From Pseudomonadota bacterium (GTDB taxonomy: Bacteria; Pseudomonadota; Gammaproteobacteria; Burkholderiales; Rhodocyclaceae), in NCBI GenBank assembly GCA_018262235.1, contig JAGTRY010000003.1, forward strand, positions 18,976 through 82,975: DNA of 64,000 bases, written 5' to 3'. The notes beneath the pieces are model-generated. The model did not search any database and had not been told where the DNA came from. It worked only from the letters and a program-made list of their open reading frames with translations. Below, in pieces: positions 55,279-62,934 of this stretch (position 1 is its first letter; the number at the start of each line of letters is the position of its first letter). The translations under genes and the position numbers were made by a program.

Positions 55279-56123
55279 CACACAGCCTCCTGCGCCATCA
55301 CCACCTCCATCAGGAAACGATCCAGCTCAACCGCATCGCCCTGCGGCCGCTTGTAATCCGGATTTCGCTCTGCGCCCTCCAGCTCCGCTTCGATGAAGGC
55401 GTGAATCGCCGGCCAGCGCGCGCTGTACTCGGCCTCCCCGACACTCATCTTGATCACCAGCAGCCGGTTGATCTCGTCGATCAGCGCGTGTTCGTCCAGC
55501 ACGCCAGCGGCGAGGTCGGCGAAGCGCATCGGCGGCATGCCCTTGCCCGCGTCGATCCAGCGCACGGCCAGCAGCGGGCGCAGTACATAGAGGTACTTCT
55601 TCAGCCGCACCGACTCGCCCTGCAGATAGCCACGGAAGTTTTTCTTCGCCATCGCGAGGTAGTGGTAGCGCCCACGCAGCGACGAAAAGAACTTCGGCGC
55701 CAGCGCACGCATGCGCGCCGCCTGCGCTGCGTCTTCGCGATACACCACCGGCGAATCCAGCCATTCCAGCAAGGTGGGGTTGGACTTCCTCAACAGCTGC
55801 AGCGCCTTGCTCAGATCCCAGCCGCTCACGTCCAGCTCGTCACCGATCGGCAACTCGATCACATCGCGCTGCGGCTCCACCGTCAGGTACCAGGGCAGGC
55901 GATGCACGTAGACAAAGCGCACGTCGTAGTCGCTGTCCGGCGAAGCAAAGCCCCAGCCACGACTGCCAGACTCGCAGGCGAACAGCACCTTCACGTCGTG
56001 CTCGGCCTCGATCTGGTCGAGAGCTTGCAGCACGCGTGCGCGGATGGTGGCGTCGATAGGGTGAGCGCTCAGGAGCGCGGGTTTCGTGTTCACTTCAATT
56101 GCTCGTTGTTCTGGCGCTCGCAC
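55278..56123 (-). CDS. rlaP: RlaP-type nucleotidyltransferase (RNA-repair-associated polymerase beta family)
   Basis: A 281-residue minimal nucleotidyltransferase. The active site is ESGSRGWGFASPDSDYDVRF: the GS pair and the two Asp of DxD are intact. Further family segments are GWDLSKALQLLRKSNPTLLEWL and SLRGRYHYLAMAKKNFRGYL. RlaP genes are found beside RtcB and RtcR, and they are predicted to act in RNA end repair. It starts at a GTG (56123 or 56093); neither has a clear ribosome site. Confidence 0.9.
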   Translation of the reverse strand: MRAPEQRAIEVNTKPALLSAHPIDATIRARVLQALDQIEAEHDVKVLFACESGSRGWGFASPDSDYDVRFVYVHRLPWYLTVEPQRDVIELPIGDELDVSGWDLSKALQLLRKSNPTLLEWLDSPVVYREDAAQAARMRALAPKFFSSLRGRYHYLAMAKKNFRGYLQGESVRLKKYLYVLRPLLAVRWIDAGKGMPPMRFADLAAGVLDEHALIDEINRLLVIKMSVGEAEYSARWPAIHAFIEAELEGAERNPDYKRPQGDAVELDRFLMEVVMAQEAV

Positions 56124-56135
56124 GCCGCTGCAGAC

Positions 56136-56227
56136 GTAGCCCGGATGCAGGCCGAAGGCCGGAATCCGGGGGTGTTGTCATTGATCGTCCGCCTGTCCCG
56201 GATTCCGCTGTGCTGCATCCGGGCTAC
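56136..56227. repeat. REP-like palindromic element
   Basis: GTAGCCCGGATGCAG (56136-56150) and its exact complement CTGCATCCGGGCTAC (56213-56227) bound a 92-base element, with a second inner pair GGAATCCGGG/CCCGGATTCC. The right end supplies the stop codon of the next gene. Confidence 0.85.
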
Positions 56228-57048
56228 TTGCTTTCTCGGTCCTTTAAACGGCGTAGAAACGTTCGGCCTGTGATTAACGCAAGATGTAGTCGGAACGTGC
56301 TGTGATCCTCGTCAGAAAGGCCTGGGTGTGATCCTTCGGTATGCAGCATCTTGAACAAACCGTTCAAGTAATTCTTCCCATCGTCAGTCCACTCGTTTCT
56401 ATCTTTCGACAGAAATCCATTGTTTGCCAACAATGCTCGTCTGTTCTCATTAGTGGCTAAATTGGAGGCCTCATCTCGATAGACTCTCCGTGCAATCTCG
56501 TCCAGTAGGGATTCCAGAAACGTGCGCACCTGGCTGTTCGCTGCGGCCCAATCGCCACGCGTGTGCGCTTCGACTGCCTGGTCAAAATGGCTTAGAGACG
56601 AGGTAAAAGCAAACTGCTTCAACAGTTGATGGACCTCGTCATCCGTAGCAGGAAGATCCGCTTCACCGGGCAATGCTGCGCGCAGCAATGGGGCTCCTGT
56701 CTCGGAGTCCCAAGAGACAATGTATCCGTCAAGCGCCAACCCTCTGAGGAAGCGTTGCTGTTCGGCAATCATGTTCTGAGGCATTGTCGCTTCAACAGCC
56801 TCTCGAACCACTGCCTCAGCCAACGTTACTCGCCCGTTCAGAGTGCCTATAACGTCTGTAGCGCGTTGGTTTGCAGTACGAGCTAGCCATGCGCATTTTG
56901 CGGTGACGCTCAACCCAGTGCCCAACGAAATATCGTTATCCAATTCAAGCCGCACCAAAAGTTGATCGAACAAAGCCTGCGTCAGTTTCTTTCCCAGAAA
57001 CTCAATTGCGCTGACGATGGTGGGACGAGTGAATGGTTGTGTGCTCAT
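56224..57048 (-). CDS. Abortive-infection/HEPN-like protein
   Basis: A 274-residue protein, no close family recognised with certainty. The C-terminal half (about 155-270) resembles Abi C-terminal/HEPN-like domains: AVEAHTRGDWAAANSQVRTFLESLLDEIARRVYR, then GLFKMLHTEGSHPGLSDEDHSTFRLHLAL. The N-terminal half is helical and unassigned. Its GC content is lower than that of rtcB and rlaP. It sits between rtcB and rlaP, separated by a REP element, which suggests insertion. Ribonuclease activity is only a possibility. Confidence 0.65.
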   Translation of the reverse strand: MSTQPFTRPTIVSAIEFLGKKLTQALFDQLLVRLELDNDISLGTGLSVTAKCAWLARTANQRATDVIGTLNGRVTLAEAVVREAVEATMPQNMIAEQQRFLRGLALDGYIVSWDSETGAPLLRAALPGEADLPATDDEVHQLLKQFAFTSSLSHFDQAVEAHTRGDWAAANSQVRTFLESLLDEIARRVYRDEASNLATNENRRALLANNGFLSKDRNEWTDDGKNYLNGLFKMLHTEGSHPGLSDEDHSTFRLHLALITGRTFLRRLKDRESK

Positions 57049-57124
57049 GATGTCTTCTCCTTTTGGTCATTTAATCGAAGCCAAACTGCTAGTGAATATT
57101 GGCCGTTTGATGCGCACCATTTAG

Positions 57125-58342
57125 CTATCCCTTCACACAAACAACCTGCCGCAGCGTATGCGCCACTTCCACCAGCTCGCGCTGGGCGTGCATCACGGCG
57201 TCGATGTCCTTGTACGCCATCGGGATCTCGTCGATCACCTCGGCATCCTTTCGGCATTCGACATGGGCCGTGGCGCGTACCTGATCTTCGACCGTGAAGC
57301 GCTTCTTCGCCTGGGTGCGGCTCATGGTGCGGCCTGCGCCGTGGCTGCATGAGCAGAAGGCCTCTTCATTACCAAGGCCGCGCACGATAAAGCTCTTGGC
57401 ACCCATCGATCCGGGAATGATCCCCAGCTCGCCTTTCTGTGCGGACACCGCGCCCTTGCGCGTCACCAGCACTTCGGCGCCGAAGTGGGTCTCCTTCTGC
57501 ACGTAGTTGTGGTGGCAGTTCACGGCTTCCACGTCGGCATCGAAGGGCTTGGCGATCACGCTGCGAGCCGCAGCGATGACGTTCTGCATCATCACGGCGC
57601 GGTTGCGGCGGGCGAAGTCTTGCGCCCAGCCGACGGCCTCGACGTAATCGTCGAAGTGCTGGCTGCCTTCCTCGAAGTAGGCGAGATCCTTGTCCGGCAA
57701 GTTGGCGAGGTGCTGGCGCATGTCCGCCTGGGCCAGCTCGATGAAGTGGGAGCCGATGGCATTGCCCACGCCACGCGAGCCGGAGTGCAGCATGAACCAC
57801 ACGCGATCCGCTTCGTCGAGGCAGACCTCGATGAAGTGGTTACCCGTTCCAAGCGTTCCGAGGTGCTTGTGGTTGTTGGTGTTCTTCAGGCGCGGATGCT
57901 TGTCGGTGATGCGTTTGAAACCCTCAACCAGCCCACCCCACATGGCGTCTACAGAGGCGGGCGGCGTATCCCACGAACCCTGGTCGCGCTTTCCACGGCC
58001 CACGCTACGGCCATGCGGCACGGCGCGCTCGATGGCGCTACGCAGACCGGCGAGGTTGTCCGGCAAGTCGCTCGCCACCAGCGTGGTGCAGGCGGCCATC
58101 ATGCCGCAACCGATATCCACCCCAACGGCGGCCGGGATGATCGCGCCCAGCGTGGGAATCACGCTGCCGATGGTGGAACCCTTACCCAAGTGCACATCCG
58201 GCATCACGGCCAGGTGCTTGTAGATGAAAGGCATCTTCGCCGTGTTCATCACCTGCTTGCGGGCGTCATCCTCGACAGGCACGCCTTGCGTCCACATCTT
58301 GATGGGCTTGCCGTTTGCGACTTCGAGAAGCTGGTAATCCAT
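57125..58342 (-). CDS. rtcB: RNA-splicing ligase RtcB
   Basis: Joins RNA 2',3'-cyclic-phosphate or 3'-phosphate ends to 5'-OH ends with GTP and Mn. The metal ligands are in VGVDIGCGMMA, GTLGTGNHFIEV and HSGSRGVGN; the guanylylated His is in CSCSHGAGR. A 405-residue protein, the group paired with RtcR. It follows slipin after a 78-base gap containing a hairpin. Its usual partner rtcA is absent from this window. Confidence 0.97.
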   Translation of the reverse strand: MDYQLLEVANGKPIKMWTQGVPVEDDARKQVMNTAKMPFIYKHLAVMPDVHLGKGSTIGSVIPTLGAIIPAAVGVDIGCGMMAACTTLVASDLPDNLAGLRSAIERAVPHGRSVGRGKRDQGSWDTPPASVDAMWGGLVEGFKRITDKHPRLKNTNNHKHLGTLGTGNHFIEVCLDEADRVWFMLHSGSRGVGNAIGSHFIELAQADMRQHLANLPDKDLAYFEEGSQHFDDYVEAVGWAQDFARRNRAVMMQNVIAAARSVIAKPFDADVEAVNCHHNYVQKETHFGAEVLVTRKGAVSAQKGELGIIPGSMGAKSFIVRGLGNEEAFCSCSHGAGRTMSRTQAKKRFTVEDQVRATAHVECRKDAEVIDEIPMAYKDIDAVMHAQRELVEVAHTLRQVVCVKG

Positions 58343-58375
58343 TTTTCATTCCTTCATCGGGCCTTCGGGCCTCAA

Positions 58376-58402
58376 ACCCCGCTACCCGGATGGTAGCGGG
58401 GT
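58376..58402 (-). terminator. Intercistronic hairpin between slipin and rtcB
   Basis: ACCCCGCTACC, loop CGGAT, GGTAGCGGGGT form an 11-bp perfect stem. On the minus strand TTT follows, so it may be a weak attenuator or mRNA processing site that lowers rtcB relative to slipin. A GGCCCGAAGGCCC hairpin follows. Confidence 0.6.
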
Positions 58403-58419
58403 GCAACCGGATTGAGGGC

Positions 58420-59559
58420 TTATGCCCCTTTGAGCGAAACCAGGCCATTCAGCACCTGATCGAGCCCACCGAATACCGAGATCCGGTCGATACGTTCAGC
58501 CACCCGCTCAAGGGTTTCGAGTTCCTTGAGGCGCAGCGCAACAGGGTTGTCTTCCATGACCTTGGCCGTGTTGAGCAGCGAGCGTGTCGCTGCGGTTTCT
58601 TCACGGCGCCGGATCACGTTCGACTCGGCCGCTTTCTCGGCTTCGACCACCTTGGCGAGGATGGCCTTCATCTCGCTGGGCAGCACGATGTCCTTCACGC
58701 CAATGCTGCTGACCTCGATACCGAAGCCCTCCAGCTTGCGGGCAACGTACTCGCTGACCACTTCGTCGATGAGCTGCTTGTTTTCCAGCAGCGCATCCAG
58801 CGAGCGCGTTCCCACGGCGGCACGCAAACCGAACTGCAGCTCGCGGTACAGGTGATCCACAGGCTTGGCGAGCTTCTCGTGCGCCAGCAGTACATCCGTG
58901 TAACGCCAGGTGGCAGCCAGATTGAGGCGCAGACTGACCTTGTCGCTGCTGAGGATTTCCTGCCCGGTCACTTCGAGGTTCTGCAGGCGCATATCCACCA
59001 GCTCGACCTGCACATCGCGGTTGAAGCGCCAGAACACTTCAACACCGGGCGACATCAGCCGCTGCACCTTGCCATCCACACGCAGTACACCCATGTGATA
59101 GGCGGGCACCTGGGCGACCAGCAAACCCGCCAGTCCGCTTACAGCGCGGGAGCGCAAGTTCTGTTGCAGGAGCCGCGCAGCGATCTCAGGGACCAGCGCA
59201 TAACCCTGGCGCAGATCGATTTTCTCCAGATGCTGGGTCAGCAGACCCTTCCAGAAAACCCGTCGCGAGCCCGGCGCCAGCACCTCGACCAGCAGCCTGT
59301 TTTCATAACGCAGGCCGGCTTCGTCCTCACCGAGTTCCATGCAGACAAAATTCTCTTCCACCGTATTCGGTTCATGCTGAAGCAGGTAGTCGACCAGTGC
59401 GAGATCCTGCATGGGCGCATCGAGCTTCCAGACCTGCAGCGACAACTGGTTCAGGGGGTCGAAGAAGTAGTAACGGCCGGCGCTCAGGATGCGCTCGAAA
59501 TCGCCATCCTTGAGGAGGGCGGCACGCTCGTTCTTCAACACGATAAAACGCTTCAACAT
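58420..59559 (-). CDS. Slipin family (SPFH domain) protein
   Basis: A 379-residue stomatin-like protein: the SPFH core has RLNLAATWRYTDVLLAH and VGTRSLDALLENKQLI, then FGIEVSSIGVKDIVLPSEMK and a coiled-coil helix of the VEAEKAAESNVIRRREE type. The N-terminus lacks a strong membrane helix, as is usual for slipins in rtc operons. ATG 59559 is chosen because AAGGAG lies 7 bases upstream. It is the first protein gene of the RtcR operon, role unknown. Confidence 0.9.
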   Translation of the reverse strand: MLKRFIVLKNERAALLKDGDFERILSAGRYYFFDPLNQLSLQVWKLDAPMQDLALVDYLLQHEPNTVEENFVCMELGEDEAGLRYENRLLVEVLAPGSRRVFWKGLLTQHLEKIDLRQGYALVPEIAARLLQQNLRSRAVSGLAGLLVAQVPAYHMGVLRVDGKVQRLMSPGVEVFWRFNRDVQVELVDMRLQNLEVTGQEILSSDKVSLRLNLAATWRYTDVLLAHEKLAKPVDHLYRELQFGLRAAVGTRSLDALLENKQLIDEVVSEYVARKLEGFGIEVSSIGVKDIVLPSEMKAILAKVVEAEKAAESNVIRRREETAATRSLLNTAKVMEDNPVALRLKELETLERVAERIDRISVFGGLDQVLNGLVSLKGA

Positions 59560-59588
59560 TTTCATTCTCCTTGTGTGTTGCCGGTCCA

Positions 59589-59756
59589 TGCCGGTCAGCT
59601 GGGCGGGCTGCGCGACATTCGCGGGGAGGCGTCTGGCAACTGGCTGGAGCCCGGAGGCTGCCCCTGCGCGCCGTGGCACGCGGAGGCGTCCGAACTTCCC
59701 GCCTGATTGCTGGCCGCCCTGCCGCAAACGCGGCGCAGTTGCCAAGCTGACCGGCA
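59589..59756 (-). ncRNA. Long inverted-repeat structure in the rtc leader
   Basis: TGCCGGTCAGCT (59589-59600) and AGCTGACCGGCA (59745-59756) are complementary over 12 bases; inside, GGCAACTG (59635-59642) and CAGTTGCC (59736-59743) pair over 8. The nested arms enclose about 145 bases, suggesting a folded RNA domain upstream of the slipin start, a shape like that of bacterial Y RNAs. Not matched to a known family. Confidence 0.5.
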
Positions 59757-59818
59757 GCGGGTGCTCACACACACCGCGACCGACGGGTACTGCTTCTCTT
59801 CATGCCTTGAAAAGGCTG

Positions 59819-59891
59819 TTTTGGAACGGGATTCGAACCCGCGACAGATCGGTTATCAGCCGATTGCTCTACCAAGCTGAGCTATCCAGTT
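59819..59891 (-). ncRNA. tRNA-Ile(GAU)-like RNA without CCA end
   Basis: On the minus strand this has a normal D arm (TAGCTCAGCTTGGTAGAGCA), anticodon arm (ATCGG-CTGATAA-CCGAT, anticodon GAU) and T arm (GCGGG-TTCGAAT-CCCGT). The acceptor stem AACTGGA/TCCAAAA pairs only over four bases; three terminal positions mismatch and no CCA follows. It is therefore not a working tRNA but a mimic, followed by a GCCTT/AAGGC hairpin. It lies in the RtcR-dependent leader. Confidence 0.82.
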
Positions 59892-59941
59892 GGTGGGCAG
59901 CCCGGGGGTCGAACCCGGCAAGCTCACCTTCGAGGCCGCCC
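59891..59941 (-). ncRNA. Minimal tRNA mimic (acceptor stem plus T arm) with encoded CCA
   Basis: On the minus strand GGGCGGC (59941-59935) pairs with GCTGCCC followed by ACCA. Between them are only 16 bases (CTCGAAGGTGAGCTTG, which could form a short CTC/GAG hairpin) and a perfect T arm CCGGG-TTCGACC-CCCGG. The D and anticodon arms are absent, so about 51 bases make a CCA-ended minihelix. It directly abuts the tRNA-Ile-like RNA. Confidence 0.75.
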
Positions 59942-60056
59942 ATTCATCACAAGGCTTTGCGGCGACATACCGGGGAGCGACAGACCGGAATCCGGCTCTC
60001 CGGCACCAGCGGGGTTCAGAACCCCAGCTCGTGGGCCATTGCATCGACTTGTAACG
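59942..60056 (-). ncRNA. Structured 5' part of the RtcR-dependent leader
   Basis: From the predicted start (about 60055) the RNA contains the hairpin 60004-60033 (GGGGTTC-T-GAACCCC with flanking AGC/GCT and CAC/GTG pairs) and a GGAG...CTCC helix around CCGGATTCCGG. No open frame is convincing. Most likely the beginning of a noncoding RNA joined to the tRNA-like parts. Confidence 0.55.
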
Positions 60057-60066
60057 CTTTCCTTAT

Positions 60067-60082
60067 CGCGAAGAGCGTGCCA
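60067..60082 (-). promoter_or_regulatory. Sigma-54 promoter of the rtc operon
   Basis: Minus strand reads TGGCACGCTCTTCGCG: the -24 block TGGCACG is perfect and GC follows GG after ten bases (-12). RtcR is a sigma-54 activator encoded divergently, so this is its likely target promoter. Confidence 0.82.
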
Positions 60083-60156
60083 GCCCGATTCCGGCTGCCG
60101 AAAAAATTCTCAAGCATTTGTTTGTAAAGGATTATTTATTTCACGCACGATCATGA

Positions 60157-60197
60157 GCTGCGGCGCAGCCTCTTGATTTGCTAGACTTTATACTAGC
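60157..60197. promoter_or_regulatory. Candidate RtcR upstream activating sites
   Basis: Two palindromes: GCTGCGGCGCAGC (60157-60169), perfect around a central G, and GCTAG-N8-CTAGC (60180-60197). They lie 75-115 bases upstream of the -24 element, a normal enhancer distance, and next to the rtcR start. Confidence 0.45.
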
Positions 60198-60219
60198 CAT
60201 TTATCCAATGAGATAAGAC

Positions 60220-61806
60220 ATGAAGAAAACCGTCGCTATCGGCTTCCTCGGCACGCAACTCGATTACGGCGGCAAGGGCAGCGCGCGCCGGGAGAAGTGG
60301 CGGCCCACCGTTGGCTTGTGCCAGCAGGAGGATCTGATCGTGCATCGGCTGGAGTTGCTGCACGATGCGCGTGCCCGCGGGCTGGCCGAGCGCATCGTGG
60401 CGGACATCGCGGCCGTGTCACTCGAGACCGAGGTGCGCCGCGTGGAGATTGAGCTGCGCGACCCCTGGGATTTCGAGGAGGTCTACACCACGCTGCACGA
60501 CTTCGCGCGCGCCTACCCCTTCGATGTGGAGAGCGAGGACTACCTGATCCACATCACCACCGGCACCCACGTGGCGCAGATCTGCTGGTTCCTGCTGGCC
60601 GAAGCGCGTTACCTGCCGGCGCGGCTGGTGCAGACCTCGCCACCGCGCAAGAAGGACGTAGCCAACACGGTGGGCAGCTACGAGCTGATCGATCTGGATC
60701 TGTCGCGCTACAACAAGATCGCCCAGCGTTTCCAGCGCGAGCAGTCGGACAATCTGAGCTTCCTGAAATCCGGCATCGCCACGCGCAACGCTGCCTTCAA
60801 CACCATGATCGAGCAGATCGAGAAGGTGGCGGGCCGTTCGAAAGCGCCGATGCTGCTGGTAGGGCCGACTGGTGCGGGCAAGTCTTTCCTCGCCCGTCGC
60901 GTGCATGAACTCAAGCGACATCGCCAGCAACTGGCCGGGCGCTTCGTGGAGGTGAACTGCGCCACGCTGCGTGGCGACTCGGCCATGTCCGCACTGTTCG
61001 GCCATGTCAAAGGCGCCTTCACCGGCGCGCAGAGCGAGCGCCCCGGCCTGCTGCGGGCGGCCGATGGCGGGCTGCTGTTCCTCGACGAGATCGGCGAACT
61101 AGGGCTGGACGAGCAGGCCATGCTGCTCAAGGCCATCGAGGAGAAACGCTTCTTCCCTTTCGGCTCGGATCGTGAGGTGGAGAGCGACTTCCAGCTCATC
61201 GCCGGTACCCACCGCGACCTGCGTCAGTGGGTAGCAGAAGGCCGTTTCCGCGAAGACCTGTTCGCGCGCATCAACCTGTGGACTTTCGACCTGCCGGGCC
61301 TCGCGCAGCGCCCGGAGGACATCGAGCCCAATCTGGAATACGAGCTGGAGAACTTTGCCCGCGAGCACGGCCAGCTCGCACGCTTCAACGTCGAGGCGCG
61401 GCGCCGCTATCTGGCCTTTGCAGTGTCAAGCGAAGCGGCCTGGCGCGGCAACTTCCGCGAGCTGGGCGCTTCGGTCACGCGCATGGCGACGCTGGCCGAA
61501 GCAGGCCGAATCACTGAAACGCAGGTCGTCGACGAAGTTGCACGGCTGCTGCGTAGCTGGGGCTGCCAGTCGGTACAGGACGAAGTTGATCGCGTGCTAG
61601 GCGAGGCGGCGGCAGGACTGGATCTCTTTGACCGTGCCCAGCTCAATGCCGTTTTGGCTGTCTGCCGCGAGGCAGGCAGCCTGTCGGAGGCTGGGCGCAA
61701 GCTGTTCGCCGTGTCGCGGAAGGAGAAGAAGGTCGCCAACGACGCGGACCGCTTGCGTAAGTATCTCGCTCGCTTTGAATTGGAATGGACTCAGGTAAAA
61801 CAGTGA
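60220..61806 (+). CDS. rtcR: RtcR, CARF-domain sigma-54 activator of RNA repair
   Basis: A 528-residue regulator. The N-terminal CARF domain (about 1-180, with ITTGTHV at 112-118) senses RNA-end ligands. The AAA+ domain follows with Walker A GPTGAGKS at 215-222, the sigma-54-contact loop GAFTGA at 265-270, Walker B LLFLDE at 285-290 and the arginine finger region FREDLFARINLW. The C-terminal helix-turn-helix is degenerate. It is divergent from the sigma-54 promoter of the rtc operon. Confidence 0.96.
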   Translation: MKKTVAIGFLGTQLDYGGKGSARREKWRPTVGLCQQEDLIVHRLELLHDARARGLAERIVADIAAVSLETEVRRVEIELRDPWDFEEVYTTLHDFARAYPFDVESEDYLIHITTGTHVAQICWFLLAEARYLPARLVQTSPPRKKDVANTVGSYELIDLDLSRYNKIAQRFQREQSDNLSFLKSGIATRNAAFNTMIEQIEKVAGRSKAPMLLVGPTGAGKSFLARRVHELKRHRQQLAGRFVEVNCATLRGDSAMSALFGHVKGAFTGAQSERPGLLRAADGGLLFLDEIGELGLDEQAMLLKAIEEKRFFPFGSDREVESDFQLIAGTHRDLRQWVAEGRFREDLFARINLWTFDLPGLAQRPEDIEPNLEYELENFAREHGQLARFNVEARRRYLAFAVSSEAAWRGNFRELGASVTRMATLAEAGRITETQVVDEVARLLRSWGCQSVQDEVDRVLGEAAAGLDLFDRAQLNAVLAVCREAGSLSEAGRKLFAVSRKEKKVANDADRLRKYLARFELEWTQVKQ

Positions 61807-62208
61807 CAACTGGACTTATCAACACAGCCTCGACATCAATCCTGCATGTAGTTGGCCACCAGTGTCCGCTCTCCTTCCGCATCTGAATCAAGCCGACCCA
61901 TTACAGCCATTCGCCCCCTCATGCTTCGAAAAGCTGCAGTCGTGCGCAAAGCTGGTGGCGCCTGGGCGTTGTGAGCTTCGTTCAGACAGAGTCTTGTACA
62001 GAAGATCGCGGGATCACGCTCAACAGCATCAGCACAAGCAGCCGGATGACATATAACGTACCAACTGTTGCGACTCCAGAAGGAATGAAGTGGGAATCCC
62101 CTGCATCGGCGAGCATCCGGCAATCCATGTCTTGCGCCTAACAAACGCTGGCAAAGCAGAACGGTCCTTTGCTAAGCTGAATTCCGACCAACCGAACACG
62201 TTCAGACC
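61807..62208. other. Intergenic region after rtcR
   Basis: About 400 bases. A minus-strand frame at 61836-62144 lacks family resemblance and a ribosome site. No terminator with a T run was found. Confidence 0.45.
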
Positions 62209-62934
62209 ATGTCCCGCTGTTTCATAACGCTGCTCGTTGTTTCTGTTGCCCTGCTTTCATCGCTAACCTCATCAGCCGTCCGACTCACGCTGGCGGTTCC
62301 GATAAGCAAAAAGAACATGCTTACGGAAATGTCGCAAGCCGTGCTGAGTGAAGCGGCACGTCGTCTTGGCGATGAACTGATCTTTGAGCCTTTGCCTCAG
62401 GAGCGTGCACTGGTCAACATCAATGCAGGCGTGCTTGACGGTGACTCATTGCATAGCGTGGATCTGGACCTGAAGCCCTACCCGAACCTGGTTCGGGTGA
62501 GGGTCCCGATAGCCTACGATGATCTGGTCGCCTATGGCATTGGTAAAGTATTCAAGCCCGCCGGACTGGCAAGTCTCAAACCCTACAAGGTCGTCACCAT
62601 CCGAATCAAGGAGCTGGAACAACTCGGGCCGGAGTATCGATTCACCTTTGTCGCCAGCAATGACCAAGCATTCAACATGCTCCGCCTCGGTCGCGTGGAC
62701 CTTGCCGTGTTGCCTCGCAGCGTGAGTTGCGAGGCTGTCCATGCCGGCTACAACGAGATCCTCGTGCAGGAGCCGGCTCTTGAGCATGTCGAGTTTGTCG
62801 CCCATCTCCATAAAAGCCACGCAGGACTTGCCCGGGAAATGGAGCGCACCCTGCTGCAGATGAAAAAGGATGGCAGCATGGCCCGGATTCAAAACGAGGT
62901 GCATCGCAAATGGTCCCGCTGCAATCCTGACTGA
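62209..62934 (+). CDS. Periplasmic solute-binding-like protein (SBP_bac_3 type)
   Basis: A 241-residue protein with a signal peptide (MSRCFITLLVVSVALLSSL) and an amino-acid-binding-protein layout: LTLAVPISKKNMLTEM, then LVRVRVPIAYDDLVAYG, NDQAFNMLRLGRVDLAVLP. No transporter subunits are adjacent, so it may be a stand-alone sensor or orphan binding protein. The final Cys (SRCNPD) could pair with the Cys in VSCEAVH. Confidence 0.8.
   Translation: MSRCFITLLVVSVALLSSLTSSAVRLTLAVPISKKNMLTEMSQAVLSEAARRLGDELIFEPLPQERALVNINAGVLDGDSLHSVDLDLKPYPNLVRVRVPIAYDDLVAYGIGKVFKPAGLASLKPYKVVTIRIKELEQLGPEYRFTFVASNDQAFNMLRLGRVDLAVLPRSVSCEAVHAGYNEILVQEPALEHVEFVAHLHKSHAGLAREMERTLLQMKKDGSMARIQNEVHRKWSRCNPD

Noticed and set aside
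59565..59772. A 69-residue N-terminal extension of slipin.
   Set aside because: It would translate the structured leader repeats; the ribosome site places the start at 59559.
59819..59891. Calling the Ile-anticodon RNA a functional tRNA gene.
   Set aside because: The acceptor stem pairs over only four positions and there is no CCA, unlike the three true tRNAs in this window, which all encode CCA.
61836..62144. A 102-codon minus-strand frame after rtcR.
   Set aside because: No ribosome site, no recognisable motif and no neighbour on that strand to support it.
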